DNA of 64,000 nucleotides from Vibrio ponticus (GTDB lineage Bacteria; Pseudomonadota; Gammaproteobacteria; Enterobacterales; Vibrionaceae): the NCBI RefSeq assembly GCF_009938225.1, contig NZ_AP019658.1, forward strand, positions 1 through 64,000, given 5' to 3'. Below are positions 16,006 to 25,138 of this stretch, one piece after another (the stretch's first letter is position 1; the number at the start of each line of letters is the position of its first letter). The notes under the pieces were generated by a model. That model was not told where the DNA came from. It searched no databases and worked only from the letters and a program-made list of their open reading frames with translations. The position numbers were made by a program, and so were the translations under genes.

Positions 16006-16896
16006 ATGAATTCCATATTTGGAAATATTGATGATCTCTATCTGTTTTGCGCAGTCGTTGAGTTCGGCTCGCTACAAGAAGCCTCACGTCAGTTACGTCT
16101 ACCGATTTCCACTATGTCACGCCGTTTAAACGCGCTAGAAGAGAGGCTTAACGTGAGATTATTGGAGAAACAAGGTCGGGAATTGGCGGCGACAGAATCC
16201 GGTATACATGCTTTTAATCTTTTCAAAAGTGGTATGGAAAGTATCGAAGCCGCGTTTGAACAGTTGAGCGAAGATCGCCAAGATGTGGAGGGCAAAATCA
16301 AACTCGCCTTACCCTACAATTTCTACCGTGGTTTTGCTGAAGATGTGGTTGAGGAGTTTCTCCAGCGTTATCCGAAGGTACAGCTTGATCTGGTATTAAG
16401 CCAAGAGCAGCTTGTCCCGCAAACCGATCGCGATTTGCTGATGACCTTTGATTTGCGCGAGATGGAAGGGATGATTGCCAGACCACTGTTTGAAGCCAAG
16501 CACGGCTTTTTTGCCAGCCCAGAATATTTGGCGAGAGTGGCACCAATCACTAACTTAGAACAGCTGCGTGAACAAGAGTGGGTGTCGGTCGATAACATAA
16601 TCGACTTGCCGATTTATCGCGGAGATGAGCTGGTGGAGGTGATGTCGATTCAGCCCAAACTGGTCGTGAATGATATCTTGGCGGTGATCCAAGCGGTTGA
16701 AAAAGGGATTGGCGTCGCCTCTTTGCCCTTGCGCCACGTTAAGCCAGCAGCAAAACAAAATTTGCAGCAAGTGTTACCTGAGTATAACCGCAGCAATCGC
16801 AAAGCCTATTTGGTCTATAAACAGCGCCGTTATCAGCCGCGTGCGCTGTCATTATTTATTGAAGCCTTGCTGCAAGGAGTGAAAAAGATTTGGTAA
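16006..16896 (+). CDS. LysR-family regulator of the adjacent efflux operon
   Basis: A 296-residue regulator with an N-terminal winged helix (DDLYLFCAVVEFGSLQEASRQLRLPISTMSRRLNALEERL split around residues 8-47) and a LysR substrate-binding domain. It is divergent from the DUF2798-HlyD-DUF2955 operon across 83 bases, the usual arrangement for a LysR activator and its target. The subgroup resembles AaeR/YafC-like proteins. The start MNSIFGNIDDLY at 16006 is chosen by alignment of the helix-turn-helix; longer in-frame starts would overlap the divergent gene. Confidence 0.9.
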   Translation: MNSIFGNIDDLYLFCAVVEFGSLQEASRQLRLPISTMSRRLNALEERLNVRLLEKQGRELAATESGIHAFNLFKSGMESIEAAFEQLSEDRQDVEGKIKLALPYNFYRGFAEDVVEEFLQRYPKVQLDLVLSQEQLVPQTDRDLLMTFDLREMEGMIARPLFEAKHGFFASPEYLARVAPITNLEQLREQEWVSVDNIIDLPIYRGDELVEVMSIQPKLVVNDILAVIQAVEKGIGVASLPLRHVKPAAKQNLQQVLPEYNRSNRKAYLVYKQRRYQPRALSLFIEALLQGVKKIW

Positions 16897-16992
16897 TGAC
16901 CTTAGAGCGAAACTTAGGTTGCACAGCACTGGCTTAAAACCTCGACTAATGTTTGCTACTGTAGCCCGAAAATTGAGTCTAATGGGGAAAGT

Positions 16993-18444
16993 ATGCAGCT
17001 TAAGTATCCACAATTGTTCCAACAACACTGTTTTATTAATGGACAGTGGCGCGCAGCGACCGGAAAGCAACAGGCGATTACTAACCCTTCCAATGGTGAG
17101 GTGATTGGTCATGTTCCTGATTTTGGGGCAGCAGAAGCGCTAGAATGTGTCGATGCAGCCCAGCAAGCTTTTACCTTGTGGAAGCAGACGACCGCCGATC
17201 ATCGAGCCGACATTCTACGCAGATGGTATGAGTTATTAGTCGAACATATTGATGATCTCGCGACTATTTTAACCCTTGAGCAAGGTAAGCCATTTGCAGA
17301 GGCAAAAGGGGAGATCACCTACGCAGCCAGTTTTGTGCGCTGGTACAGCGAAGAGGCGCGTCGTGCTTATGGCGAAATCACCCCTAGTCATCGTCCAAAC
17401 GGCAAAATCCTGGTTACTAAAGAACCGATCGGTGTGGTGGCCGTCATCACGCCGTGGAACTTTCCCGCCGCGATGATCACCCGCAAATGTGCACCTGCTT
17501 TTGCCGCAGGCTGCGCGATGGTATTAAAGCCCGCACCAGAAACCCCATTCACCGCGCTCGCATTAGCCAAGTTGGCTGAAGAAGCTGGTCTGCCAAATGG
17601 CTTGTTTAATGTTGTGACTGGTGATGCGATTGAGATTGGACGCGTGTTTACTGCTGATAAGCGGATGCGCAAAGTGTCGTTCACCGGTTCAACCAATGTC
17701 GGCAAGATTTTAATGAACCAGTCAGCCGCAACAATAAAGAAAATGGCGTTGGAGCTAGGCGGCAACGCGCCATTTATCGTATTTGATGACGCAGACATTG
17801 ATGCGGCAGTTGAAGGGGCGATGATTGCGAAGTTTCGCAATGCAGGGCAGACCTGCGTGTGTGCCAATCGCTTATTTGTTCACGATGCAGTCTATGATGA
17901 GTTTGCCAGCAAGCTTGCTGAGCGAGTTAAAGCGCTCAAAGTTGGTGACGGTTTTGCCGCTGATGTCACCATTGGCCCCCTGATTAACGCCAATGCGGTC
18001 GCGAAAGTGCGCTCACATGTTGAAGATGCGCTGAGTAAAGGGGCGCAAATACTCTGTGGCAACTTGCCCCAAGACGACAGCTTACTGGTTGAGCCTTTTG
18101 TGTTAACGCAAATGCAAGACGAAATGCTGGTGGCAGATGAAGAAACCTTTGGTCCACTTGCTCCGCTATTTCGCTTTTACACTGAGGCAGAGGTGGTGGA
18201 ACGTGCCAATAATACGGATTCAGGTTTGGCTGCCTATTTGTATACCCAGTCGCTTGGTCGAGCTTGGCGCGTCGCTGACGCTCTCGAAGTCGGCATGGTG
18301 GGGATCAATGAAGGTTTAATTTCAACCGCCGCCGCCCCATTTGGTGGCGTCAAAGAGTCCGGGCTTGGGCGCGAAGGTTCGCGTCACGGGATGGAAGAGT
18401 ATCTCGAAATGAAATACCTGCTGATGGGTGGGTTAGATCGGTAA
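16993..18444 (+). CDS. gabD: Succinate-semialdehyde dehydrogenase, NAD(P)-dependent
   Basis: Oxidises succinate semialdehyde to succinate at the end of the 4-aminobutyrate pathway. The 483-residue aldehyde dehydrogenase has VVAVITPWNFPAAM near 145, the cofactor loop FTGSTNVGK near 230, catalytic glutamate in LELGGNAPFIVFDDAD near 255 and catalytic cysteine in GQTCVCANRLFV near 289; the second Cys two residues on is typical of GabD. No transaminase gabT is adjacent. A weak terminator candidate (CACCAA at 18477, TTGGTG at 18507, then six T) lies downstream. Confidence 0.93.
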   Translation: MQLKYPQLFQQHCFINGQWRAATGKQQAITNPSNGEVIGHVPDFGAAEALECVDAAQQAFTLWKQTTADHRADILRRWYELLVEHIDDLATILTLEQGKPFAEAKGEITYAASFVRWYSEEARRAYGEITPSHRPNGKILVTKEPIGVVAVITPWNFPAAMITRKCAPAFAAGCAMVLKPAPETPFTALALAKLAEEAGLPNGLFNVVTGDAIEIGRVFTADKRMRKVSFTGSTNVGKILMNQSAATIKKMALELGGNAPFIVFDDADIDAAVEGAMIAKFRNAGQTCVCANRLFVHDAVYDEFASKLAERVKALKVGDGFAADVTIGPLINANAVAKVRSHVEDALSKGAQILCGNLPQDDSLLVEPFVLTQMQDEMLVADEETFGPLAPLFRFYTEAEVVERANNTDSGLAAYLYTQSLGRAWRVADALEVGMVGINEGLISTAAAPFGGVKESGLGREGSRHGMEEYLEMKYLLMGGLDR

Positions 18445-18476
18445 GTTTGACTGATTAGCTTAAGGTGTCGGTTTGT

Positions 18477-18519
18477 CACCAAAATGGTTGAAAGTAGTAT
18501 GACAAATTGGTGCTTTTTT
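18477..18519 (+). terminator. Possible gabD terminator
   Basis: CACCAA (18477-18482) and TTGGTG (18507-18512) can pair across a long loop and are followed by C and six T. The short stem makes it uncertain. Confidence 0.4.
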
Positions 18520-18636
18520 CTTGTATATCAAGGATTCCTGACAAAAGCGGATCAGTAATTTGCTTTTATTCTGACTTAAGCAACAGAAACACTCCTATGA
18601 TTACAAGGGTGTATAGCAGTTGTTGAATAAGGAAAG

Positions 18637-19239
18637 ATGATGAAAAAAACACTATTAATATTGGCGAGTTCTGCGTTTGTACTCGCAGGGTGTCAAGATG
18701 AAGCGCCAAGTGAACCGATTGGTCAAGCGCCACAGGAACAGGCAGCACAACCAGCCGATGCCCAGCCATTAGATAGCGTGACTGAAACAGTAACTGAAAC
18801 TGTGACTGAGGGCATTCAAACTATTCAGTCTGCCGCTGAATCAACGATTTCAGCAGCAAGTAGTACTTTAAGACCGGAAACCGAGCAGGCTGATGAGCCG
18901 AGATTAACCCACAGTGCGCGCAACTCACTGGATTGGGAAGGCAATTACATGGGGACCATGCCTTGTGCTGATTGCTCTGGAATTGCGACGTCGCTAACTC
19001 TGAACTTTGATGGCACCTACTCTTATGATCAAGTTTATTTAGGTAAAGGCGAAGAGGGTGAATATAAGTCGACAGGTGAATTTGTGTGGAACAGCAAAGG
19101 TGACACCATTACTTTGTCTGAAAAAGATGATTCACAGCAGTTTTTCGTTGGTGAAAACGTACTGATGATGCTTGATGTTGATGGTAATAAAGTGGAAGGT
19201 GCGATGGCGGATAACTACACTTTAGTGCAACAAAAATAA
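18637..19239 (+). CDS. NlpE-like copper/envelope-stress lipoprotein
   Basis: A 200-residue lipoprotein. The signal ends in the lipobox LAGC with Cys 19. Residues 20-80 are an extended Pro/Ala/Gln then Thr/Glu-rich linker with the repeat VTETVTETVTEG. Residues 95-200 form an NlpE N-domain-like barrel: WEGNYMGTMPCADCSGIATS carries the CxxC motif of NlpE. E. coli NlpE links surface contact and lipoprotein defects to the Cpx response; here only the N-domain is present, so signalling in the same way is not certain. The gene stands alone and ends at a strong terminator. Confidence 0.85.
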   Translation: MMKKTLLILASSAFVLAGCQDEAPSEPIGQAPQEQAAQPADAQPLDSVTETVTETVTEGIQTIQSAAESTISAASSTLRPETEQADEPRLTHSARNSLDWEGNYMGTMPCADCSGIATSLTLNFDGTYSYDQVYLGKGEEGEYKSTGEFVWNSKGDTITLSEKDDSQQFFVGENVLMMLDVDGNKVEGAMADNYTLVQQK

Positions 19240-19265
19240 TGGCATTGGTGCTACTCATACCAATA

Positions 19266-19293
19266 AAAAAGTGACCGAATGGTCACTTTTTTT
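19266..19293. terminator. Bidirectional terminator
   Basis: AAAAAGTGACC and GGTCACTTTTT pair around GAAT, with A and T tracts on either side. It lies between the lipoprotein gene and the convergent chemoreceptor gene. Confidence 0.85.
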
Positions 19294-19321
19294 GTCTTGG
19301 CTGTTTAAATGTTGAGCAAGT

Positions 19322-20983
19322 TTACACTGTAAAACGGTTAACCAGTTCGTATAGTTCATTGGCTCGACCGTTGAGGTTCTGACTGCCAGCGCGGTTTTCA
19401 TTGGCAAGCTGAGCTGATTGCGCACTTTGATCGGAAATGACCACAATACGCTCAGAAATCTCTTGTCCAACTAAGCTCTGCTGTTCTGTTGCTGTGGCAA
19501 TCAGTGAGTTCATATCCATAATGGTTGCAATGGAGTGCTGAATCTTGACTAAGGCTTCAGCCGCAGCATTCGCTTCACTAACCGTATCTGAGCTGCGGTT
19601 TTGGCTGCTTTCCATCGCGCGTACAGCATCGTCCGAAGCCGATTTCAACTGTTCTATCATATTGTGAATTTCACCGGTACTCTCTTGAGTGCGGCTTGCT
19701 AGTTTACGCACCTCATCGGCGACGACGGCAAAGCCTCGTCCTTGCTCACCAGCACGTGCTGCCTCAATCGCTGCGTTGAGCGCGAGTAGGTTGGTTTGCT
19801 CGGCAATATCTTGAATCACTTCTAGCGATGAAGAAATGTTTTGAACATCACCTTCGAGGCGAGAGATAACCTCTGTCGCATGATGTACTTCATCAGCAAG
19901 TGCTCCGACAGAGTTCGCCGCGGCGTTAACGACTTGTTGCGCTTCAAGCGCATTATTGTCGGCTTCACGTGCTGATTCTGCCGCCTGACTGGCATTATTG
20001 GAGATCTCTTGTGCGGTGGTGGTCATCTCCGTCATCGCTGTTGCAACTTGCTCAGTTTCTTCACGCTGACCGGTGGCTAACTCATCCACTTTCGCGGCAC
20101 GAGAGGACATGCTGGTGGTTTCTGATACCACTTGCTGACCCACATCGCTTACGTTACGGATGATGTTTTGTAGGCTTTCAACAAAGGCATTAAAGTTTTG
20201 ACTTAAACGACGATATTCAGGTGCCTTAAACAGCTCCATACGTGCGGCTAAGTCAGCGTCGCCATTAGCGAACGATTGAATCGATTGGTCAAACTGCTCA
20301 AGTGGTCTCATGATAGAGCGGTTGATCGCAATGGCTGCAAATGCGACTACCGCTGAGATGCCCGCACAGAAAAGGACTATCATCCACAGAGTGTTTTCTA
20401 AGGCTTGGTTGGCATTGCTGTTCATATCAGCAATAACAGCATCGATATCGTCAGTATAAAAACCGGTACCCATCATTAAATCCCATTCAGGGATATAGAT
20501 TGAATAACTGAGTTTCGGTAGCGCGACGGTCTCGCCCAATTTAGGGAAATAGTAGGTAGTGAAATCACCGGTTCTCGCATTTTTGATCAGGTCTTGGATC
20601 AGATAATTACCTTGTTTGTCTTGCAAGTTTAGGAAGTTATCGCCAATGCCTTTATCACTTTTACCATTGAATAAACGCACACCTTTTGAGTCATAGCCAA
20701 AGATATAGCCGTTTTCACCATACTCAAGCTCGCGCAGAGTTGGCAGTGCCTCTTGTAACGAAGCGCCACGATCTAAAAAAGGCTGGATAGCTGAGCGTGC
20801 CATTTGCACGTAGGTTTTTAGTTCACCTTTTTTTTGACTCATCATGGTACTGCTGGTGGATTCAACCTGCTGCGCTGTTAAGCCAGTTGTCTTGACATAG
20901 GTTACTCCCATGACACCCATCGTAATCAACAGCAGAGGTAAAAAAGACATCAAATAAAGACGTGTTCTTATTGTTAAATTCAT
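19322..20983 (-). CDS. Methyl-accepting chemotaxis protein with single Cache sensor
   Basis: A 553-residue chemoreceptor. First membrane segment at residues 10-30, a periplasmic sCache_2-like sensor at about 35-190 ([21 protein letters not shown] block split, and [18 protein letters not shown]), second membrane segment near 200-222, HAMP to about 275, then the signalling domain with the hairpin tip [20 protein letters not shown] near 390 and [16 protein letters not shown]. It ends RFTV with no CheR-docking pentapeptide. sCache_2 sensors often bind short organic acids; the ligand is unknown. The start [13 protein letters not shown] is preferred over one 12 residues upstream because it begins at the typical short cytoplasmic tail. 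Confidence 0.93.
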   Translation of the reverse strand: MNLTIRTRLYLMSFLPLLLITMGVMGVTYVKTTGLTAQQVESTSSTMMSQKKGELKTYVQMARSAIQPFLDRGASLQEALPTLRELEYGENGYIFGYDSKGVRLFNGKSDKGIGDNFLNLQDKQGNYLIQDLIKNARTGDFTTYYFPKLGETVALPKLSYSIYIPEWDLMMGTGFYTDDIDAVIADMNSNANQALENTLWMIVLFCAGISAVVAFAAIAINRSIMRPLEQFDQSIQSFANGDADLAARMELFKAPEYRRLSQNFNAFVESLQNIIRNVSDVGQQVVSETTSMSSRAAKVDELATGQREETEQVATAMTEMTTTAQEISNNASQAAESAREADNNALEAQQVVNAAANSVGALADEVHHATEVISRLEGDVQNISSSLEVIQDIAEQTNLLALNAAIEAARAGEQGRGFAVVADEVRKLASRTQESTGEIHNMIEQLKSASDDAVRAMESSQNRSSDTVSEANAAAEALVKIQHSIATIMDMNSLIATATEQQSLVGQEISERIVVISDQSAQSAQLANENRAGSQNLNGRANELYELVNRFTV

Positions 20984-21190
20984 AAATGGTTTCCGCACTC
21001 GTTTTTCTATTTTGTACAAACTGCAGGCGTTTGTGTTGCAAGCGTATGAAGTATGTTAACAATTGTGTCGGCAGATTACTGTGAAGCTGAAGGGGATAAA
21101 ATTTAATTATTGGTGCAAAAGAACCAGTTGCAGCTTGGGTTGGCTGCAACTTATTGGTTAATCTTGGCGATACTTGCTGATATGTCTGTG

Positions 21191-21976
21191 TTAAAAGTAT
21201 GTATTATCTTTGTTTTTTAGATAAATATGCCAATTATTGCTTATGATTTGATATTGAGAAACACAGTTATCTTTTCTTTCGTTAAGGAGATCTTTGTCGA
21301 TTTCGTTAAGTAGATCGACATGCTTTTGTGGATCGCTGCCGAAAACCAAGCATAAAGTTGAGAAATAGCGTTGCAAATCAAAACTGTGCTCACCAATGTA
21401 CTCATCGGCTTGATAATACTCGGGTCTATCTTCCGATTCGAAGGCGAACATATCGGCAGCACTAATCGCTGCATTGTCGCCATCTTCTACGTATTCCAGC
21501 ATGATGACTGCGGCAAAATTATCAACCGCGTCCTCTTCTTTACCTAAAATCGGGATCGATTGGTCTTCAATGTAGGCATGACCAGCTTCATGCAGCAACG
21601 TATGCAAAATCGTGTCAATCGCGCCTGATTGCGCTGAGCGACCAAATTTTTCTTGGTACTGATTTTCCTCAAAATAGTGCAGCGCTTGATTATAAAAACT
21701 GTACGGCATTAGCATGGTGTGTTCTTGAGGGTCGTATAGCGGTCCTTCATCGCCACCATAACGAATGGTGAGCTTGTTTTTGAAAGGGAAGTGCTGCTTA
21801 GATAGCTCGACTAAAAGCAGATTGACTTCACTGTCTAGGATGGCTTGTTTGGCTTGTGTTTCTTGTTGTGATTCCGGAGCGAGATAGATGACTTGTATAT
21901 TGGCATTGGCAGCAAAAACGCCGAAAAGCAACCACAGAGAGAGTAGACGTATACACTGAGTTAAATGGCTAAACAT
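21191..21976 (-). CDS. Secreted DUF4344-type metallopeptidase
   Basis: A 261-residue exported protein: signal peptide ending ANA near residue 25, then a zinc peptidase core with HTLLHEAGHAYIEDQSIPILGKEEDAVDNFA split around residues 128-155; HEAGH is the metal site and EDAVDNFAA a conserved third-ligand helix as in DUF4344 proteins. The C-terminal part carries two cysteines that could form a disulphide. It stands alone. Substrate unknown. Confidence 0.8.
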   Translation of the reverse strand: MFSHLTQCIRLLSLWLLFGVFAANANIQVIYLAPESQQETQAKQAILDSEVNLLLVELSKQHFPFKNKLTIRYGGDEGPLYDPQEHTMLMPYSFYNQALHYFEENQYQEKFGRSAQSGAIDTILHTLLHEAGHAYIEDQSIPILGKEEDAVDNFAAVIMLEYVEDGDNAAISAADMFAFESEDRPEYYQADEYIGEHSFDLQRYFSTLCLVFGSDPQKHVDLLNEIDKDLLNERKDNCVSQYQIISNNWHIYLKNKDNTYF

Positions 21977-22199
21977 GGCAAGACCTTGGTTTATCGAGAC
22001 TTAATTTAATATTAAGAGGTGAAGTTTGGCTGTGCCAGTTTTTACCTAATGATATGCGACTAACCCCCAAAGCATGATGAGATGGGAGATAGGCAATTTA
22101 CATGGCTGCGAATTTAGGATGGAATCGATTATAATTAGGGCTCTAGATATGAGTGTGATAAACTCGCCGCCCTTTATTATTCGAGAGAGACTAATTGCC

Positions 22200-22556
22200 A
22201 TGAGCTTAAAGCAAGATCTGCAAAAACTTCATAACCGTTTAGATAGTGCACAGCGTAAGCTAGATGCAGCGAAAACCCGTAACGATCAACCAATGATTAC
22301 TAAGTTTACGGATGAAGTTGAGGATCTGACCAAGAAAGTGAATTCGCTACGTGGCAAGCAAGATTACGACTTGAACAAAGAGCGTAAGACTCTGTTGGAT
22401 ATGCCATTCTCTCGTGAAATTACTAAAGAAGAACAAGCTGATTTGGGTAAGTTGAAGAAGTCGGTGAAAGGTCTAGTGATTGTGCACCCAATGACAAAAA
22501 TGGGTAAGCAACTACGTCTTGAGGCTATGACAGGTTTCGCACCGAAGAAATTCTAA
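22200..22556 (+). CDS. yibL: YibL-family ribosome-associated protein
   Basis: A 118-residue basic protein with an N-terminal coiled coil (LQKLHNRLDSAQRKLDAAK) and the conserved C-terminal block MPFSREITKEEQADLGKLKK followed by SVKGLVIVHPMTKMGKQLRLEAMTGF, nearly matching E. coli YibL, which co-purifies with ribosomes. The start MSLKQDLQK at 22200 fits family length; longer in-frame starts would run through the promoter. A hairpin follows at 22568-22598. Confidence 0.92.
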   Translation: MSLKQDLQKLHNRLDSAQRKLDAAKTRNDQPMITKFTDEVEDLTKKVNSLRGKQDYDLNKERKTLLDMPFSREITKEEQADLGKLKKSVKGLVIVHPMTKMGKQLRLEAMTGFAPKKF

Positions 22557-22567
22557 TCTCTTCTCGG

Positions 22568-22598
22568 AGAGCAAAGCGATAGTATCTCGCTTTGCTCT
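22568..22598 (+). terminator. Strong hairpin after yibL
   Basis: AGAGCAAAGCGA (22568-22579) and TCGCTTTGCTCT (22587-22598) form a perfect 12-bp stem. There is no T tract, so it may act as a 3' end protector or in combination with other signals. Confidence 0.5.
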
Positions 22599-22622
22599 TG
22601 ATACCGTTCTAATTTCCCTTCG

Positions 22623-23276
22623 TTACTCAAATCGAGCATGATTATTGTGCATTGCTTTCGTAATGTGCATTGCGTCTCTGCGTTTATGCACGTCAAGCTT
22701 TTTGAAAATTTTGTACACATGTGATTTTACCGTGCTCTCAGATAAGAATAGAGTGTTCGCAATTTGTTTATTTGATTTACCTGAAGCGACATGGTCAAGA
22801 ATTTGTCGTTCGCGTGTGGTTAGATTGGTATAGAGCTGGCAACGATCCAGATTAGGGTTACGTCTGAGTTGCACCAAACTTTCTAAGCACTTTCTTGGCA
22901 GCCACAGACCACCACTTAATACATAAGCGACGCTTTCGCATAGGTGATCGATTGGGGCATTACTGAGCAAAATACCTTTGAGAGACTGCCAATACACATA
23001 CTCACAATGCAATTCGTTTTGTGGCATGTTGTAGATGAGGACATCGAGCTTTAATAGATCGAAATTAGGCAAAACTTCATTGGTGATCATCATCTGCAGT
23101 TGTTCGAAATCTACCAAGATTAGATTGATAGGTTCGTCGTTAGTGTCTTTGTCCAATTGTGTCGCAGAGAAAACCTCTACTCGCACGTTGAGCTTTTCAG
23201 TTAGTTGCTGCTCCATCAGACTTGTCTGTAAAGATTTCTCAGACAAAATAACCACATATTTGGTTGTCGTATCCAC
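22623..23276 (-). CDS. LuxR-type regulator of the CsgD/VpsT class
   Basis: A 217-residue regulator. Residues 1-125 form a receiver-like domain (YVVILSEKS, NLILVDFEQ) without a clear set of phosphorylation residues. WLPRK near residue 127 sits where VpsT has its c-di-GMP motif W(F/L/M)(T/S)R, here with Pro in third place. The LuxR helix-turn-helix spans about 148-210 (LTTRERQILDHVASGKSNKQ, then IANTLFLSESTVKSHVYKIFKKL). CsgD and VpsT switch on curli or biofilm matrix genes. It is divergent from the fibre operon at 23816, so control of that operon is the natural inference. Confidence 0.85.
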   Translation of the reverse strand: MDTTTKYVVILSEKSLQTSLMEQQLTEKLNVRVEVFSATQLDKDTNDEPINLILVDFEQLQMMITNEVLPNFDLLKLDVLIYNMPQNELHCEYVYWQSLKGILLSNAPIDHLCESVAYVLSGGLWLPRKCLESLVQLRRNPNLDRCQLYTNLTTRERQILDHVASGKSNKQIANTLFLSESTVKSHVYKIFKKLDVHKRRDAMHITKAMHNNHARFE

Positions 23277-23711
23277 TGTGTTTGACCTCTTTATTTCTGT
23301 TCTTATCCTATCTCACGCCTTTGATATCAACGCGGGTCAGATAAAGTATATTCAAGAAATCCCAGGTGGTTATTCATTTCATAAAATCTAATTACTTTTT
23401 TGTCAGTAATAGTTAGTAATTTAGTTTAGTTGAAACTTTACCTGTTAGTTAGTCCTTCATACTGCTGATTTTAACTCTTTGATCTAGTGTTCAATTTGGA
23501 CTTTTACTCTATTGCGTATCGATTTGTCACTTAGAAAAAGTAGGAGTCGTGTTGGTAAAAGTATGAGGGTTAACATCAGTCGAATCCCAACTAAATCTTC
23601 ATACTTCACTCAGTCGCAGGTTTTTAATCACCCGTAACTGCATGTTTATTAACAAGATGCATATTCAACTGTTTTTGTTCAACTGCGCATATCAATCTCA
23701 CCTCGATTTAC

Positions 23712-23729
23712 AGTCTCAAGTTTGAGACT
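23712..23729. promoter_or_regulatory. Palindromic operator candidate before the fibre operon
   Basis: AGTCTCAA and TTGAGACT are perfect inverted arms around GT. A TATAAT box lies at 23750-23755 with no good -35 box, so the palindrome is centred about 41 bases upstream of the likely start, the position of a class II activator. The divergent CsgD/VpsT-type protein is the obvious candidate binder. The rest of 23277-23711 shows no gene. Confidence 0.5.
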
Positions 23730-23815
23730 TGTGCTGTCAGCTGCCTACCTATAATCGAGTTGCTCAAGGGCATAAACGAACAATTCAGACATGGATACAC
23801 AACGGAGTGAAGGTT

Positions 23816-24772
23816 ATGAATCTTAGAAAAACCAGCGTAGCGATCGCAATGGCAGCAATGATGATGAGTGGCGCAGCATTAGCAGGCGGCGGCGGCGGTG
23901 GCGGCGGTGCTGATTACTTCAGTAACAATGGTAATGGTCCGGGTAACGACAATAACCATGTGACTAACACTAGTGGCGGCGGCAACGACAACAATCGCTC
24001 AAACAATGGTAACGATGACAACATGATTACCAACACTGGTGCTGGCAATGATCACAATCGTTCAAATGATGGTCACGATAATAACTCGTACAGCCACACT
24101 TCTGGTGGTGGTGACGACGGTAATACGATGAAAAACAGTCATAACACTAATAATGGTGATGACAATAATCGTATTCGTACAAATGATGGTAACGACAACA
24201 ACAAGTCTTACTCGAAAACGTACAGCAACAACGGTGACGACAACAACAAGACTTACACCAAGTCTGACAACGGTGATGATCACAACAAGACTTACACCAA
24301 AACTAACAACGGTGATGATGACAACACTTGGACTATGAAGAATAGCAACAATTCCGATAACGGAAATGATGGTAACTCATGGAAAAACAGTGCAAACAGT
24401 GACAGTTCTAAGTCTTGGAAAAACAGTGCAAACACTGATAACTCAATGTCTTGGAAAAACAGCAACAACAAAGTTGACCAAAGCCATACTTTGAACTTTG
24501 AAGTTGATATGGTAGTTGCAAGTTCTGATCTTGATGCTCACATTTCGAAAGCAAGTGTTGAATACGGTGAGTCAGCGAGTGGATACCGTGGACATCGTGG
24601 TAAACGTGGTGGTTGCAACACATGTCAAGGCGCAGGTGTACGCGTGAACAACAACAACACTATGACAGGCTTTAATAACGCTGCTGGTATTACCACTGTG
24701 TCTCAGTCTGCTGGTGCTAACTCTCTAGTTCAACAATCTGTTGTTACTAACGCTACTGTTAAAACTAACTAA
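23816..24772 (+). CDS. Secreted Asn/Asp/Gly-rich repeat protein, putative amyloid-like fibre subunit
   Basis: A 318-residue exported protein, not recognised as a known family over most of its length. Residues 1-23 are a Sec signal peptide ending ALA; eight glycines follow. Residues about 35-220 are low-complexity repeats built on N-G-D-D-N-N and later on S-W-K-N-S-A-N, with a highly hydrophilic Asn/Asp/Ser/Gly make-up. Residues 221-318 are a different domain: LNFEVDMVVASSDLDAHISK, then RGKRGGCNTCQGAG with a CxxC at 267-270, then an Asn/Gln/Ser/Val-rich tail (NNAAGITTVSQSAGANSLVQ). Such tails and CxxC recall FapB/FapC amyloid proteins of Pseudomonas. First gene of an operon with a C39 peptidase. 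Start supported by GGAGTGAAGG upstream. Confidence 0.8.
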   Translation: MNLRKTSVAIAMAAMMMSGAALAGGGGGGGGADYFSNNGNGPGNDNNHVTNTSGGGNDNNRSNNGNDDNMITNTGAGNDHNRSNDGHDNNSYSHTSGGGDDGNTMKNSHNTNNGDDNNRIRTNDGNDNNKSYSKTYSNNGDDNNKTYTKSDNGDDHNKTYTKTNNGDDDNTWTMKNSNNSDNGNDGNSWKNSANSDSSKSWKNSANTDNSMSWKNSNNKVDQSHTLNFEVDMVVASSDLDAHISKASVEYGESASGYRGHRGKRGGCNTCQGAGVRVNNNNTMTGFNNAAGITTVSQSAGANSLVQQSVVTNATVKTN

Positions 24773-24786
24773 TTCTGGAGATTGTC

Positions 24787-25137
24787 ATGCGCTTAGCACT
24801 ATTCGCAATAAGCAGTATTTTAGTTGTCAATGCTTATGCTGAAGATTTGGTGCTGGCAGACGACTTGGAACTGTCCATGGATACCATGGATAGTTCCCGA
24901 GGCGGACAGTACATAATGGAAGTGGACCAATATAACGTCGATATTGACAGTATTACCGCTTCATCAGAAGTGAATGGAGTCAGCCTTGGCAACAGTGCGA
25001 TTAATACCGTAAATGGTAATAATAACATTGGTGCTGGAGCTTTCGGTGCAGCTTCTGGAGTCAATAATGTTATCCAAAACACCGGTAACAACGTGCTGAT
25101 TCAAAACTCAACAGTCGTTAACCTGACACTGAAATGA
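24787..25137 (+). CDS. Small secreted Asn-rich protein with double-glycine leader, putative minor fibre subunit
   Basis: A 116-residue exported protein: signal peptide ending AYA at residue 18, then an acidic leader ending LSMDTMDSSRGG at 40, then a 76-residue mature part. The mature part ends in Asn- and Val-rich strand-like repeats (SAINTVNGNNNIGAG, ASGVNNVIQNTGNNVLIQNS) similar in style to Fap amyloid repeats and to the tail of the upstream protein. The leader fits the C39 pattern with Leu at -12, Met at -7 and Gly-Gly at -2/-1. It follows the large repeat protein by 14 bases and precedes the C39 peptidase by one base. Function by analogy: nucleator or minor subunit. Confidence 0.78.
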   Translation: MRLALFAISSILVVNAYAEDLVLADDLELSMDTMDSSRGGQYIMEVDQYNVDIDSITASSEVNGVSLGNSAINTVNGNNNIGAGAFGAASGVNNVIQNTGNNVLIQNSTVVNLTLK

Positions 25138-25138
25138 T

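Noticed and set aside
24062..24338. Open frames antisense to, or out of frame with, the repeat protein gene
   Set aside because: They are rich in Thr, Val and Ile because of the repeated codons of the real gene and have no start signals.
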